The notes beneath the pieces were generated by a model. It was not told the DNA's origin. It did no database searches and saw only the letters and a list, made by a program, of their open reading frames with translations. A stretch of 64,000 nt of DNA from Rhodospirillales bacterium (lineage in GTDB: Bacteria > Pseudomonadota > Alphaproteobacteria > Reyranellales > Reyranellaceae), in contig JACPOB010000006.1 in assembly GCA_016185145.1 (NCBI GenBank), forward strand, positions 20,886 through 84,885, given 5' to 3'. Made by a program: the position numbers and the translations under genes. This document shows positions 8,384-20,365 of the stretch, piece by piece; the first letter of the stretch is position 1; every line of letters starts with the position of its first letter.

Positions 8384-8919
8384 TCGATCCTCCCCTTGCT
8401 CTTGATGTCGGCCAGAAGCTTCTCGGCATGCGCCTGGTCGGCCAGCCGCTTGGAGGCGAAACGCGGATCGCCGGCCGGCGCCGTCGCCAGCAGGTGATCG
8501 GCAAGGCTGGGCGGCAGCGGCGGCGGCTCGGTCTGCTCCTCCGGCATCTCCACCTCGGCCTGCGTGAAGTAGGTGCGATTGTCGTCGGTCTTGAAGAAGT
8601 CGACGTCCCAGTGGAAGGAACCGTCGGTCCAGGAGTAGCGCAGTTTCTGCAAGGTCTCGCAGCGCTGCGACCACAGCCGCTCGAAATCGACCGCGCTGAT
8701 CTCGGTCTCGATCTCGACGACCTGGCCGTCGACCGGCCGCTTGTAGGTGAAGACATGGCGGATCACGCCGCCCTCCTCGACCGAGCGGATGCGCATGCCC
8801 GAGACGTCGAGATAGGCCTGACGCAGGAAGCTTCTGGTCACGCCAGGGCGCGCGGCCAGGCGCGGCTCCAGGTCGCCATCGTCCCTCAGGACAAACTTTC
8901 GTTCGTTCTCGATCGGCAT
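8380..8919 (-). CDS. CYTH domain protein (triphosphate tunnel metalloenzyme family)
   Basis: A 179-residue single-domain protein. It starts with the diagnostic ExExK motif (IENERKFVL, Glu4-Glu6-Lys8) and continues with alternating charged beta strands of the tunnel: MRIRSV, FTYKRPV, EIETEIS, LRYSW, WDVDFF and QAEVEM. CYTH proteins hydrolyse or cyclise triphosphate substrates such as thiamine triphosphate, ATP or tripolyphosphate with divalent metal. It is translationally coupled to the enolase-superfamily gene downstream, though no functional link is obvious. It is divergent from the PLP aldolase gene at 8937. Confidence 0.85.
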   Translation of the reverse strand: MPIENERKFVLRDDGDLEPRLAARPGVTRSFLRQAYLDVSGMRIRSVEEGGVIRHVFTYKRPVDGQVVEIETEISAVDFERLWSQRCETLQKLRYSWTDGSFHWDVDFFKTDDNRTYFTQAEVEMPEEQTEPPPLPPSLADHLLATAPAGDPRFASKRLADQAHAEKLLADIKSKGRIE

Positions 8920-8936
8920 GCTAGACTCGCGTCACC

Positions 8937-10076
8937 ATGGCCGCCCAGACCCTCGATGACCTGCCGACCCCCGCCCTCATTCTCGACCGGGCGATCCTGC
9001 GCCGCAACCTCAAGCGCATGAGCGACCGCCTGCGTAACGCCGGCGTCATGCTGCGGCCGCACCTCAAGACCGCGAAATCGATCGAGGTCGGCCGCATGGC
9101 GGTCGAGGGCCACGACGGGCGCATCACCGTTTCGACCCTGGCCGAAGCGCGCTACTTCGCGGACGGCGGCTTCAAGGACATCCTCTACGGCGTGGGCGTC
9201 GTGCCGTCCAAGCTGCCGGCCATCGCCGAGCTGCGCCGCCGCGGCGTCAACCTGCGCGTCGTCACCGACAATGCCGCCGTGGCCAAGGCGATCGCCGATG
9301 CGGCCAAGGACGGCGATACCTTCTCGGTCTTCATCGAGGTCGACAGCGGCGGCGGCCGCGCCGGTCTGCCCTGGCCGGAATTGCCCGGCCTCCTGGACAT
9401 CGCCCGCATCCTGCACGACGCGCCGGGCGTCGAACTGGCGGGTGTCATGACCCACGCCGGCCACTCCTATCACGAGAGCACGCCCGACGGCATCGCGGCC
9501 GTGGCCGAGCAGGAGCGCCGCGCGATCGTCGGCGCGGCCGAGACGCTGCGCGCGGCCGGCATCCCCTGCCCCATCGTCTCGGGCGGCTCGACGCCGACCG
9601 CCATGCACAGCCGCGACTTCACCGGCATCACCGAGATGCGGCCGGGCGTCTATGTCTTCAACGATCTCGACCAGGAATACATCGGCTCGTGCGCGCCGTC
9701 CGATCTCGCGCTGTCGGTGCTGGCCTCGGTGATCGGCCACTATCCGCATCGCAACCAGGTGCTGGTCGACGCCGGTGCGCTGGCCCTCTCCAAGGACATA
9801 AGCGCCCAAGAGTTCAAGCCGCAGGTCGGCTACGGGACGATCGTCGACGCTCCGGCCAAGGACATGGCGGTCGTCGCCTGCTCGCAGGAACACGGCTTCG
9901 TCGGCGCCGAGGAGCCGATCCCTTACGGCAACCTGCCGATCGGCTCGCGCGTGCGCATCCTGCCCAACCACGCCTGCATCACCGCGGCCGCCTACGACCG
10001 CTACTACGTCGTCGACAGCGAGCTCGACGGCGGCAAGTCGGTGGTCGACGTCTACGACCGCATCAACGGGTGGTGA
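8937..10076 (+). CDS. DSD1-family PLP enzyme (D-threonine aldolase / D-serine dehydratase-like)
   Basis: A 379-residue fold-type III PLP enzyme. The N-terminal alanine-racemase-like barrel carries the PLP lysine in LRPHLKTAKS (probably Lys44). The C-terminal beta domain carries the metal-site motif PNHACIT (His345, Cys347) seen in D-threonine aldolases and eukaryotic-type D-serine dehydratases. Other family blocks are MTHAGHSYH and VSGGSTPT. The likely reaction is cleavage or dehydration of a D-3-hydroxyamino acid. Aldolase versus dehydratase cannot be settled from sequence. Confidence 0.88.
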   Translation: MAAQTLDDLPTPALILDRAILRRNLKRMSDRLRNAGVMLRPHLKTAKSIEVGRMAVEGHDGRITVSTLAEARYFADGGFKDILYGVGVVPSKLPAIAELRRRGVNLRVVTDNAAVAKAIADAAKDGDTFSVFIEVDSGGGRAGLPWPELPGLLDIARILHDAPGVELAGVMTHAGHSYHESTPDGIAAVAEQERRAIVGAAETLRAAGIPCPIVSGGSTPTAMHSRDFTGITEMRPGVYVFNDLDQEYIGSCAPSDLALSVLASVIGHYPHRNQVLVDAGALALSKDISAQEFKPQVGYGTIVDAPAKDMAVVACSQEHGFVGAEEPIPYGNLPIGSRVRILPNHACITAAAYDRYYVVDSELDGGKSVVDVYDRINGW

Positions 10077-10102
10077 TGGGAGAAGCGTGAGCTTCAGTAA
10101 TG

Positions 10103-10206
10103 CCTCACCCTGAGGAGGGCGCGAAGCGCCCCTCTCGAAGGGTGGGAACCAGTCATGCTGTTGCCGCCCTTCGAGACGCGCCCCGCGGGCGCTCCTCAGG
10201 GTGAGG
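10103..10206. repeat. Family B palindromic repeat (copy B1)
   Basis: A long inverted repeat with outer arms CCTCACCCTGAGGAG / CTCCTCAGGGTGAGG and inner TCTCGAAGGGTGGG / CCCTTCGAGA. It lies between the convergent aldolase and SDR genes and could terminate both. A second copy is at 50134-50243. Confidence 0.8.
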
Positions 10207-10224
10207 CTGTTTTGATCCAGCAGG

Positions 10225-10992
10225 TCACAACGAACTCACGGTGTGGCCGCCATCGACCGTCAGCACGCTGCCGGTCATGAAGCTCCCCGCCTCCGACGAC
10301 AGCAGCAGCAGCGCGCCGTCGAGGTGCTCGGGCTTGCCGATGCGCCGCTGCGGGATGCGGTCGATCAGGCGCTGACCGCCGGGCGTCTTCCAGAAGTCGC
10401 TGTTCATCTCGGTCTCGATGTAGCCCGGGCAGATCGCGTTCACCCGGATGTCGTGGCGCGCCCATTCCATGGCGAGCGTGCGCGTGAGATGGATCAGCCC
10501 CGCCTTCGAGGCGTTGTACGGCGCCACCTGCCCGATCGTGCGCAGGCCCAGGATCGAGGCGATGTTCACGATCACACCGGGCCGCTTGCTCATCAGCCAG
10601 CGCTTGCCCGCCGCCTGTGCGACCAGCCAGGCGCCGCGTAGGTTGGTGTTGACCACCGCGTCCCAATCCTCGACCGGCATCTCCAGCGCCGGCTTCACGA
10701 TCGAGATGCCGGCGTTGTTGACCACGATGTCGATCGGCCCCAATGCCTGTTCCGCCGCGGCAAACGCCGCGGTGATCGAGTCACTCGACTGCACGTCGAG
10801 CTCGACGGCGACAGCTTTTGCGCCGGCCGACTGCAATTCCGCCTGCAGAGAGGCCAGCCGATCGGCGCGCCGCGCGGCGATCGCGACCGAGGCGCCGGCC
10901 GCGGCAAGCGTGCGCGCGAAGTGCACCCCCAGTCCCGACGATGCGCCGGTGACGAGGGCGACCTTGCCCGTCAGGTCGAATCGCTTGGACAT
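10225..10992 (-). CDS. Short-chain dehydrogenase/reductase (SDR), FabG-like
   Basis: A 255-residue classical SDR. The cofactor-binding TGASSGLG is at residues 15-22, with ARR after beta-2 suggesting NADP(H). NNAG is at 92-95, and the catalytic Ser146 with Tyr159-x-x-x-Lys163 is intact. The C-terminus ends in LTVDGGHTVSSL. It oxidises or reduces a secondary alcohol or ketone; the substrate is unknown. It is divergent from another SDR at 11053, across 60 bp. Confidence 0.88.
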   Translation of the reverse strand: MSKRFDLTGKVALVTGASSGLGVHFARTLAAAGASVAIAARRADRLASLQAELQSAGAKAVAVELDVQSSDSITAAFAAAEQALGPIDIVVNNAGISIVKPALEMPVEDWDAVVNTNLRGAWLVAQAAGKRWLMSKRPGVIVNIASILGLRTIGQVAPYNASKAGLIHLTRTLAMEWARHDIRVNAICPGYIETEMNSDFWKTPGGQRLIDRIPQRRIGKPEHLDGALLLLSSEAGSFMTGSVLTVDGGHTVSSL

Positions 10993-11052
10993 CGGACGTG
11001 CTCCCTAGTTTGATGCCCCGCCTTATAGGCGAGCGTCGATTTCGGGGGAATC

Positions 11053-11814
11053 ATGGATCTCGGTCTCAAGGGCAAGCGCGTGCTGGTGACCGGCGGCACC
11101 AAGAGCATCGGCCGCGCCATCGTCGATGCCTTCCTGGCCGAGGGCGCGGTCGTCGGCTTCTGTGCGCGCGACGCCAAGCTCGTGAAGGAGCGCGAGACCG
11201 ATTGGCGATCCCGGCAGCACCGCGCCGAAGGCACGGCGCTCGACGTCACCGACAGTGCGGCGCTGAAGAAGTGGATCGACGACTTCGCCGGCAACGGCGG
11301 CCTCGACCACTTCGTCGCCAACGTGAGCGCGCTCGGCACCGAGGACACCGAAGCAGGCTGGCGCAAGGCGATCGAGATCGACATCGTCTCGACGGTGAAC
11401 GCCGTCCATCATGCACGCCCGCATCTGGAGAAGACGGGGCCCGGCGCCACGCTCGCCATCATCGGCACGGTGTCGTTCGTCGAGGTCTCGGGCCCGACCT
11501 CGCCCTACCGCTCGGTCAAGGGCGCCCTGGTGCCGTTTGCCAAGTCGCTGGCCATCGACATGGCGCCCAGGGGCGTGCGCGCCAACGTCGTGTCGCCCGG
11601 CACGACCCTGGAGGACGGCAACACGTGGGGCCGCCAGCGCGATGCCGGCGCCGAGCGCTACAAGCGCATGCTGGCGCGCAACCCGTCGGGCCGCATGGGC
11701 ACGCCGCAGGAGGTCGCCGCATGCGTGGTCTTCCTGGCCGGCCAACAGGTCTCCTTCGTGAGCGGGACGAACTTCATCGTCGACGGCGCCATGACCGCAC
11801 GGGTGCAGTACTGA
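11053..11814 (+). CDS. Short-chain dehydrogenase/reductase with atypical NNAG motif
   Basis: A 253-residue SDR. The glycine-rich loop is TGGTKSIGR (residues 13-21). The catalytic Tyr152-x-x-x-Lys156 (PYRSVKG) is present with a Ser at about 141. The structural NNAG motif is replaced by ANVSA (about 89-93), a divergence seen in some SDR subfamilies. It is followed at once by the MFS gene, so it is likely co-transcribed with transport of its substrate (inference). Confidence 0.85.
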   Translation: MDLGLKGKRVLVTGGTKSIGRAIVDAFLAEGAVVGFCARDAKLVKERETDWRSRQHRAEGTALDVTDSAALKKWIDDFAGNGGLDHFVANVSALGTEDTEAGWRKAIEIDIVSTVNAVHHARPHLEKTGPGATLAIIGTVSFVEVSGPTSPYRSVKGALVPFAKSLAIDMAPRGVRANVVSPGTTLEDGNTWGRQRDAGAERYKRMLARNPSGRMGTPQEVAACVVFLAGQQVSFVSGTNFIVDGAMTARVQY

Positions 11815-13010
11815 GCGGAGCGCGCACGCCCTGGGGACTGGTCGGCCTGCTGGTCGCCGCCGGCATGGTGGCGGCCTTCCATGTCGGCAAGGTGCCGCCC
11901 GCGATCCCGTCGATCCTCGCCGACCTCGGCACGGGCCTGCGCCAGGCCGGCTGGCTGCTGGCGATGGTCAATCTCACCGCGGCTGTCGGCGGCATGACCA
12001 TCGCCCTCACGGTCGACCGCTTCGGCCATCGACGCCTGGTCGTGCTCGGCACGGCGCTGTGCTGCGCCACGAGCCTGCTCGGCGCCTTCGCCGGCACGAT
12101 CGACCTGCTGCTGCTGTGGCGCTTCCTCGAAGGGCTGGGCTTCATCATCGTCACCGTGTCGCTGCCCACGCTGATCCTGCGCGTCACCGACCCGCGCGAC
12201 CGGCACCGGACCATGACGATCTGGAGCTGCTACATGCCGGCCGGTGCGGGCGCGATGATGGTGGTCGCGGCCGTGATCCTGCCGGGCACGTCGTGGCACG
12301 CGGTCTGGCTCGTTGCATCGGCCGCGTCGCTCATCATGCTGCTGGCCCTGCTGTGGCGCGCCGTGCCGCGGCACGAGCTCGACGCCCTGCCGGCCAGCCG
12401 CCGGCCGATCCTGCACGAGATGGCCGAAGTCGCGACCAGCGGCGGGCCGCTGGCGCTGGCGCTCTGCTTCGGCGCCTATTCCTGCTGCTGGCTGGCGATC
12501 GTGGGCTTCCTGCCGACCTTGCAGGTCGAGCGGCTGGGCTTCTCGACCTCGACGGCCGCGATCGTCACGGCGCTGGTCACCGCCGTGAACGTCTTCGGCA
12601 ACCTGCTGGCGGGCGTCCTGCTGCAGCGCGGACTGCCGCGCGCCGTCGTGATCGCCGGTGCGGCGTTCCTCATGGCGTTCTGCGCCGCCGGCATCTTCGT
12701 CGACGGCGTGCCCGACCTTTGGCGCCTGCTGCTGGCCGGCATCTATTCGGCGGTGATCGGCGTGGTGCCCGGCACCCTGTTCACCGCCCTGCCCGTGCAT
12801 TCGCCGCGGCCCGAGCTGATCGGCGCCTCGACCGGACTCCTGATGCAGGGTTCCAACATCGGCGGCCTGATCGGTCCGCCGATCGCGGGAGCGCTGGTCG
12901 CCTCCGGCGGCTGGCCCGCCGCTGCATGGCTGACATCCGTTGCCCTGGGGGTGGTCGCGGGCTCCGCTCTCTTTCTGCATTGGCGCGAAAGGCGTAAGCT
13001 CGCGGCATGA
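11811..13010 (+). CDS. MFS transporter
   Basis: A major-facilitator permease of about 399 residues with 12 predicted membrane spans. It carries the conserved DRFGHRR loop between TM2 and TM3, and related loop motifs later. The start is unclear. The first span begins upstream of the ATG at 11865 (WGLVGLLVAAGMVAAFHV), and no ATG, GTG or TTG lies between the SDR stop and 11865. The best start that keeps TM1 whole is CTG at 11811, overlapping the SDR stop as CTGA. An ATG at 11721 inside the SDR gene, preceded by AGGAGGT, is an alternative. The substrate is unknown. It overlaps the next gene by ATGA. Confidence 0.8.
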   Translation: MSGARTPWGLVGLLVAAGMVAAFHVGKVPPAIPSILADLGTGLRQAGWLLAMVNLTAAVGGMTIALTVDRFGHRRLVVLGTALCCATSLLGAFAGTIDLLLLWRFLEGLGFIIVTVSLPTLILRVTDPRDRHRTMTIWSCYMPAGAGAMMVVAAVILPGTSWHAVWLVASAASLIMLLALLWRAVPRHELDALPASRRPILHEMAEVATSGGPLALALCFGAYSCCWLAIVGFLPTLQVERLGFSTSTAAIVTALVTAVNVFGNLLAGVLLQRGLPRAVVIAGAAFLMAFCAAGIFVDGVPDLWRLLLAGIYSAVIGVVPGTLFTALPVHSPRPELIGASTGLLMQGSNIGGLIGPPIAGALVASGGWPAAAWLTSVALGVVAGSALFLHWRERRKLAA

Positions 13011-13666
13011 TTTACGTCGACGTCGTTTCCGACACGATCTGTCCCTGGTGCTACATCGGCAAGAGGCGGTTCGAGCGCGCCCTGGCGCAGAGCGGCCGCA
13101 CCGACGTGGCCGTGGCCTGGCGCCCGTTCCAGCTCAATCCCGACATGCCGGCCGAGGGCATGACGCGCGACGACTATGTGCGCGCCAAATTCGGCGGCGG
13201 CGACCGGCCGCGCCAGATCTACCAGGCGATCGCCGAGAGCGGCCGCGAGGCCGGCATCGAATTCCAGTTCTCGCGCATCCGGCGCACGCCCAACACCGTG
13301 CTGTCGCACCGCCTGGTGCACTGGAGCGCCAAGAACAACGTCCAGGACGAGACCGTCGCCGAGCTGTTCAAGCTCTACTTCGAGGAAGGCCGCGACATCG
13401 GCGACATGGAGACGGTGGTCGAATGCGCCGTGCGCGTCGGCATCGAGGAGCTGCGCGCCCGCCGTTACCTGATGAGCGACGAGGGCCGCCAGGAGGTCGT
13501 CGCCTCCGACGTCTACGCCCGGCGGCTCGGCATCAACGGCGTGCCCTGCTTCATCGTCAATCGCAAGTACGCGGTCTCCGGGGCGCAACCGCCGTCGGCC
13601 TTCGTCGAGGTCTTCAATCTCGCCGAACGCGACGCGGCGACCAGCGCGGCGCAGTCGACGGCCTAG
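13007..13666 (+). CDS. DsbA family oxidoreductase, FrnE-like
   Basis: A 219-residue thioredoxin-fold protein with an active-site CPWC (Cys12-Cys15) right after the first strand, a helical insertion, and the cis-proline loop GVPCFIVN (Pro180). It lacks a signal peptide, so it is a cytoplasmic FrnE-type or HCCA-isomerase-like member rather than periplasmic DsbA. FrnE proteins act as cytoplasmic disulfide isomerases or oxidoreductases. Its ATG overlaps the MFS stop by 4 nt, so SDR, MFS and this gene form one operon. Confidence 0.85.
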   Translation: MIYVDVVSDTICPWCYIGKRRFERALAQSGRTDVAVAWRPFQLNPDMPAEGMTRDDYVRAKFGGGDRPRQIYQAIAESGREAGIEFQFSRIRRTPNTVLSHRLVHWSAKNNVQDETVAELFKLYFEEGRDIGDMETVVECAVRVGIEELRARRYLMSDEGRQEVVASDVYARRLGINGVPCFIVNRKYAVSGAQPPSAFVEVFNLAERDAATSAAQSTA

Positions 13667-13695
13667 GACGGCGAGCCGACAGGCTCGCTCATGCT

Positions 13696-13765
13696 CTTCC
13701 TCCGGACCGCGAGCGTCCCGCTCGCTCATGATCATGAGCGCGCCGGGAGGCGCGCGGTCCGGAAG
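13696..13765. repeat. Family A palindromic repeat (copy A4, mixed arms)
   Basis: The outer arm CTTCCTCCGGACCGCG carries a small insertion and pairs with CGCGGTCCGGAAG. The left inner hairpin is GCGAGCGTCCCGCTCGC and the right is GCGCGCCGGGAGGCGCGC. Just upstream, GGCGAGCCGACAGGCTCGC (13670-13688) looks like a remnant arm of another copy. Confidence 0.8.
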
Positions 13766-13768
13766 AGC

Positions 13769-13811
13769 ATGATATGATGATGAACATATGGTATGTTCAT
13801 TATCATATCAT
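13769..13811. promoter_or_regulatory. 43-bp near-perfect palindrome, probable TetR operator
   Basis: Two 20-bp arms (13769-13788 and 13792-13811) flank a 3-bp spacer TGG with a single mismatch. The arms are AT-rich, unlike the surrounding DNA, and the right arm runs into the ATG of the tetR-like gene at 13810. The position fits negative autoregulation by the adjacent regulator. Confidence 0.75.
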
Positions 13812-14341
13812 GCCCCAGAACCCTGCCCGAACCGCCCGTACCCGGGCCGAGATCCTCGATCATGCCGGACGGCTGTTCCGGCTGCGCGGCTATGCCGGCA
13901 CCAACATCGACGACGTCATGCTGGCGGCCGGGCTGACGCGCGGCGCGTTCTACGCGCACTTCAAGTCCAAGGACGACCTCTTCACCGAGGCCGTCATCGC
14001 CGGCACCGGCCTGCGTGCACGGCTGCGGGGCGCGGCACCATCGGCGGTGCTCAAGGCCTATCTCGACAAGGCCGAGCTGGTCGCGAGCGCGCCCACCTGC
14101 GTGCTTGCCGCCCTGCCTTCCGACATTGCCCGCGCGCCGCTGCCGGCGCGGCTGGCCTACGCCAACCTGCTCTACGCCGCGATCGGGGAGCTGGCCGGCG
14201 CCAAGAAGCGCAAGCTCGACAGCGACGCCACGGTGGCGGTGATCCTGGCCGTGGGCGCGGTCGCCCTCGCCCGCGCCTCGGGCGACACGCGGCTCAGCGA
14301 CTGGCTGCTGCGCTGCGCGCATCGGGCTGCCATTCCCCTGC

Positions 14342-17833
<3,492 letters not shown>

Positions 17834-17855
17834 GCGACTGCGAGCCCCTCATGCT

Positions 17856-17921
17856 CTTCCGGACCGCGAGCTTCCAGCTCGCTCATGAGCTTGAGCGAGC
17901 TGGAAGCTCGCGGTCCGGAAG
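17856..17921. repeat. Family A palindromic repeat (copy A5, symmetric)
   Basis: Outer stem CTTCCGGACCGCG / CGCGGTCCGGAAG with inner hairpins GCGAGCTTCCAGCTCGC and GCGAGCTGGAAGCTCGC. It fills the gap between sdhE and mfd. Copies A7 (36738) and A9 (44362) have the same inner arms. Confidence 0.9.
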
Positions 17922-17939
17922 ACATGAAACGCGACATAC

Positions 17940-18209
17940 CTAAAACCTCACGCGGAACGCTTTTAGCCTGCGCAGCACCGGTGAATCGGCCTCGGGGGGA
18001 ACCTCCGCCTGGCCGGTGACCCAGTCGAAGATCTGGTTGTCGCCGACCGCCAGCAGGCGCTCGTACTGATCGAGCTCGTCGGCGCCGAATTCGGCGATAT
18101 GGGCGCGCGCGAACTGGCCGAGGAGAATGTCGTTCTCCTTGTTGCCACGGTAGACGCTGCGATAGAGCAAACGCTTACGCCGCGTCTCGAGATCCAGCTC
18201 GCGCGTCAT
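17940..18209 (-). CDS. sdhE: Succinate dehydrogenase assembly factor 2 family protein (SdhE)
   Basis: An 89-residue protein with the SdhE/Sdh5 signature RGNKENDILLGQFA, preceded by RRKRLLYRS, and a C-terminal acidic-aromatic segment (DNQIFDWVTGQ). Family members promote covalent flavinylation of SdhA in complex II. The RGxxE motif contacts the flavoprotein. It lies head-to-head with recG and upstream of mfd. Confidence 0.93.
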   Translation of the reverse strand: MTRELDLETRRKRLLYRSVYRGNKENDILLGQFARAHIAEFGADELDQYERLLAVGDNQIFDWVTGQAEVPPEADSPVLRRLKAFRVRF

Positions 18210-18283
18210 GTTTTCCCCAGAAGGCGGCGTAGCATATAGGTGGCGGCGATGATGAAGTCACGCGGCCAAAAAGCCCGGAAGCC

Positions 18284-20365
18284 ATGCGTCCCCAGAGCCT
18301 GACTCCCCTGTTCGCCCAGACCACGTCGCTGCCCGGCATCGGGCCGCGGCTGGGCAAGCTCGTGGAGAAACTTGCAGGCCCGCTGGTGGTCGACCTCCTG
18401 TGGCACCTGCCCTTCGCCGTGGTCGACCGGCGCAACGCACCCCAGGTCGCGCGCGCCAAGGCAGGCGACGTCGCCACCATCACCGTCACCGTCGACGAGC
18501 ACCTGGTGCCGCGCAATCCGCGCCAGCCCTACCGCGTGTGGTGCAGCGACGAGACCGGCCGGCTCTGCCTCACCTACTTCAACGGCCGCGAGGACTACCT
18601 GAAGAAGCTCCTGCCGCCGGGCGAGGTGCGCGTGGTCAGCGGCAAGGTCGACGTCTACCAGGGCGAGGTGCAGATGACGCACCCCGATCATGTCGTGCCG
18701 CTCGACCAGCGCGACCAGATCCTGCGCGTCGAACCGGTCTATGGACTGACCGCGGGACTCACCCAGCGGCCGGTGCAGAAGGCCATCGCCGCCGCCGTCG
18801 AGCGCGCGCCCGAACTGCCCGAATGGCAGGACGCGGCCTTCGCCAAGCGCAACAAGTGGGACAGCTGGCACACCGCCCTGGCGCGCGCCCACGCGCCCGA
18901 GGAGCAGACCGATCTCTCGCCCCTTCATCCGGCGCGCGCCCGCCTCGCCTTCGACGAGCTTCTGGCGAGCCAGCTCGCCATCGCCCTGGTACGCCATCAC
19001 AACCGCACCGTCGCGGGCCACGCCACCAAGGGCAACGGTCGGCTACGCGCCAAGGTGCTGCAAAGCCTGCCCTTCGAGCTGACGTCGAGCCAGAGCGCAG
19101 CGATCGCCGAGATCGAGGCCGACCTCGCCAAGCCCGAGCGCATGATCCGCCTGCTGCAGGGCGACGTCGGCAGCGGCAAGACACTGGTCGCCCTGCTCGC
19201 CATGCTGATCGGCGTCGAGGCCGGCGCCCAGGCCGCGCTGATGGCGCCGACCGAAATCCTGGCCCGGCAGCATCACGCCACCATCGCCCCGCTCGCCGAG
19301 GCGGCCGGCGTGCGGCTTGCGCTGCTGACGGGCCGCGACGGCCAGAAGCAGAAGAAGGAAACGCTGCAGGGTCTCGCCGACGGTTCGATCCACCTCGTCG
19401 TCGGCACGCACGCGCTGGTGCAGGAGGAGGTCGAGTTCGCCGACCTTGCACTGGCCGTCGTCGACGAGCAGCATCGCTTCGGCGTGCACCAGCGCATGGC
19501 GCTGTCGTCCAAGGGCCATGCCGTCGACCTGCTGGTGATGACCGCCACACCCATCCCGCGCACGCTGATGCTGGCGGCTTACGGTGATCTCGACGTCTCC
19601 AAGCTCACCGAGAAGCCGGCCGGCCGCCAGCCGATCGACACGCGCACCATTCCGCTGGAGCGCGTCGGCGAGGTCGCCGACGCCGTCGGCCGCCAGATCA
19701 CAAGCGGCGGGCGCGTCTACTGGGTATGTCCGCTGATCGAGGAATCGGAGGAAGTCGACCTCGCCAACGCCGAGGAGCGCTTTCGACTGTTGAACGCGCG
19801 CTTCCCCGGCAAGGTCGGCCTGGTCCATGGCCGCCTGAAGGGGGCCGAGCGCGAGGCAACCATGGCCGCCTTCGCCGACGGCCGATTGTCGATCCTGGTG
19901 GCGACCACGGTGATCGAGGTCGGCGTCGACGTTCCCGCCGCCACGGTGATGGTGATCGAGCACGCCGAGCGCTTCGGCCTGGCCCAGCTCCACCAGCTGC
20001 GCGGCCGCGTCGGGCGCGGCGCCGCCAAGTCGACCTGCCTGCTGCTCTACGCCCAACCGCTCGGCGAGACCGCCAAGGCGCGGCTCGCCATCATGCGCGA
20101 GACCGAGGACGGGTTCCGCATCGCCGAAGAAGACCTGCGGCTGCGCGGCGCCGGCGAGCTTCTGGGCACCCGGCAGAGCGGCCTGCCCGACATGCGCCTG
20201 GCCGACCTCGCGGCGCACGCCGAGCTGCTGCAGGCCGCCCGCGACGATGCGCGGCTGGTGATCGAGCGCGACCCCGACCTGCAGTCCGACCGCGGCGCGG
20301 CGTTGCGCGCCCTGCTCTACCTGTTCCGGCGCGACGATGCGGTGAGGACGTTGCGCGCCGGTTGA
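18284..20365 (+). CDS. recG: ATP-dependent DNA helicase RecG
   Basis: A 693-residue branch-migration helicase. An N-terminal wedge/OB domain (about 60-160) is followed by SF2 motors: Walker A GDVGSGKTLVALLA, motif II DEQHRFGV, motif III TATPIPRT, and motif VI QLRGRVGRGAAKSTC. The C-terminal TRG-like region carries LRLRGAGELLGTRQSG. RecG regresses stalled replication forks and processes recombination intermediates. Length is standard. Its 3' end is overlapped antisense by the open frame of the terminase-like gene at 20869. Confidence 0.97.
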   Translation: MRPQSLTPLFAQTTSLPGIGPRLGKLVEKLAGPLVVDLLWHLPFAVVDRRNAPQVARAKAGDVATITVTVDEHLVPRNPRQPYRVWCSDETGRLCLTYFNGREDYLKKLLPPGEVRVVSGKVDVYQGEVQMTHPDHVVPLDQRDQILRVEPVYGLTAGLTQRPVQKAIAAAVERAPELPEWQDAAFAKRNKWDSWHTALARAHAPEEQTDLSPLHPARARLAFDELLASQLAIALVRHHNRTVAGHATKGNGRLRAKVLQSLPFELTSSQSAAIAEIEADLAKPERMIRLLQGDVGSGKTLVALLAMLIGVEAGAQAALMAPTEILARQHHATIAPLAEAAGVRLALLTGRDGQKQKKETLQGLADGSIHLVVGTHALVQEEVEFADLALAVVDEQHRFGVHQRMALSSKGHAVDLLVMTATPIPRTLMLAAYGDLDVSKLTEKPAGRQPIDTRTIPLERVGEVADAVGRQITSGGRVYWVCPLIEESEEVDLANAEERFRLLNARFPGKVGLVHGRLKGAEREATMAAFADGRLSILVATTVIEVGVDVPAATVMVIEHAERFGLAQLHQLRGRVGRGAAKSTCLLLYAQPLGETAKARLAIMRETEDGFRIAEEDLRLRGAGELLGTRQSGLPDMRLADLAAHAELLQAARDDARLVIERDPDLQSDRGAALRALLYLFRRDDAVRTLRAG

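Noticed and set aside
19043..20365. Long minus-strand open frame through recG as a real 3' part of the terminase-like gene
   Set aside because: Its composition (Gln/Asp/Arg-rich, no family match) is typical of antisense frames in GC-rich genes. recG on the other strand is clearly the coding sequence.
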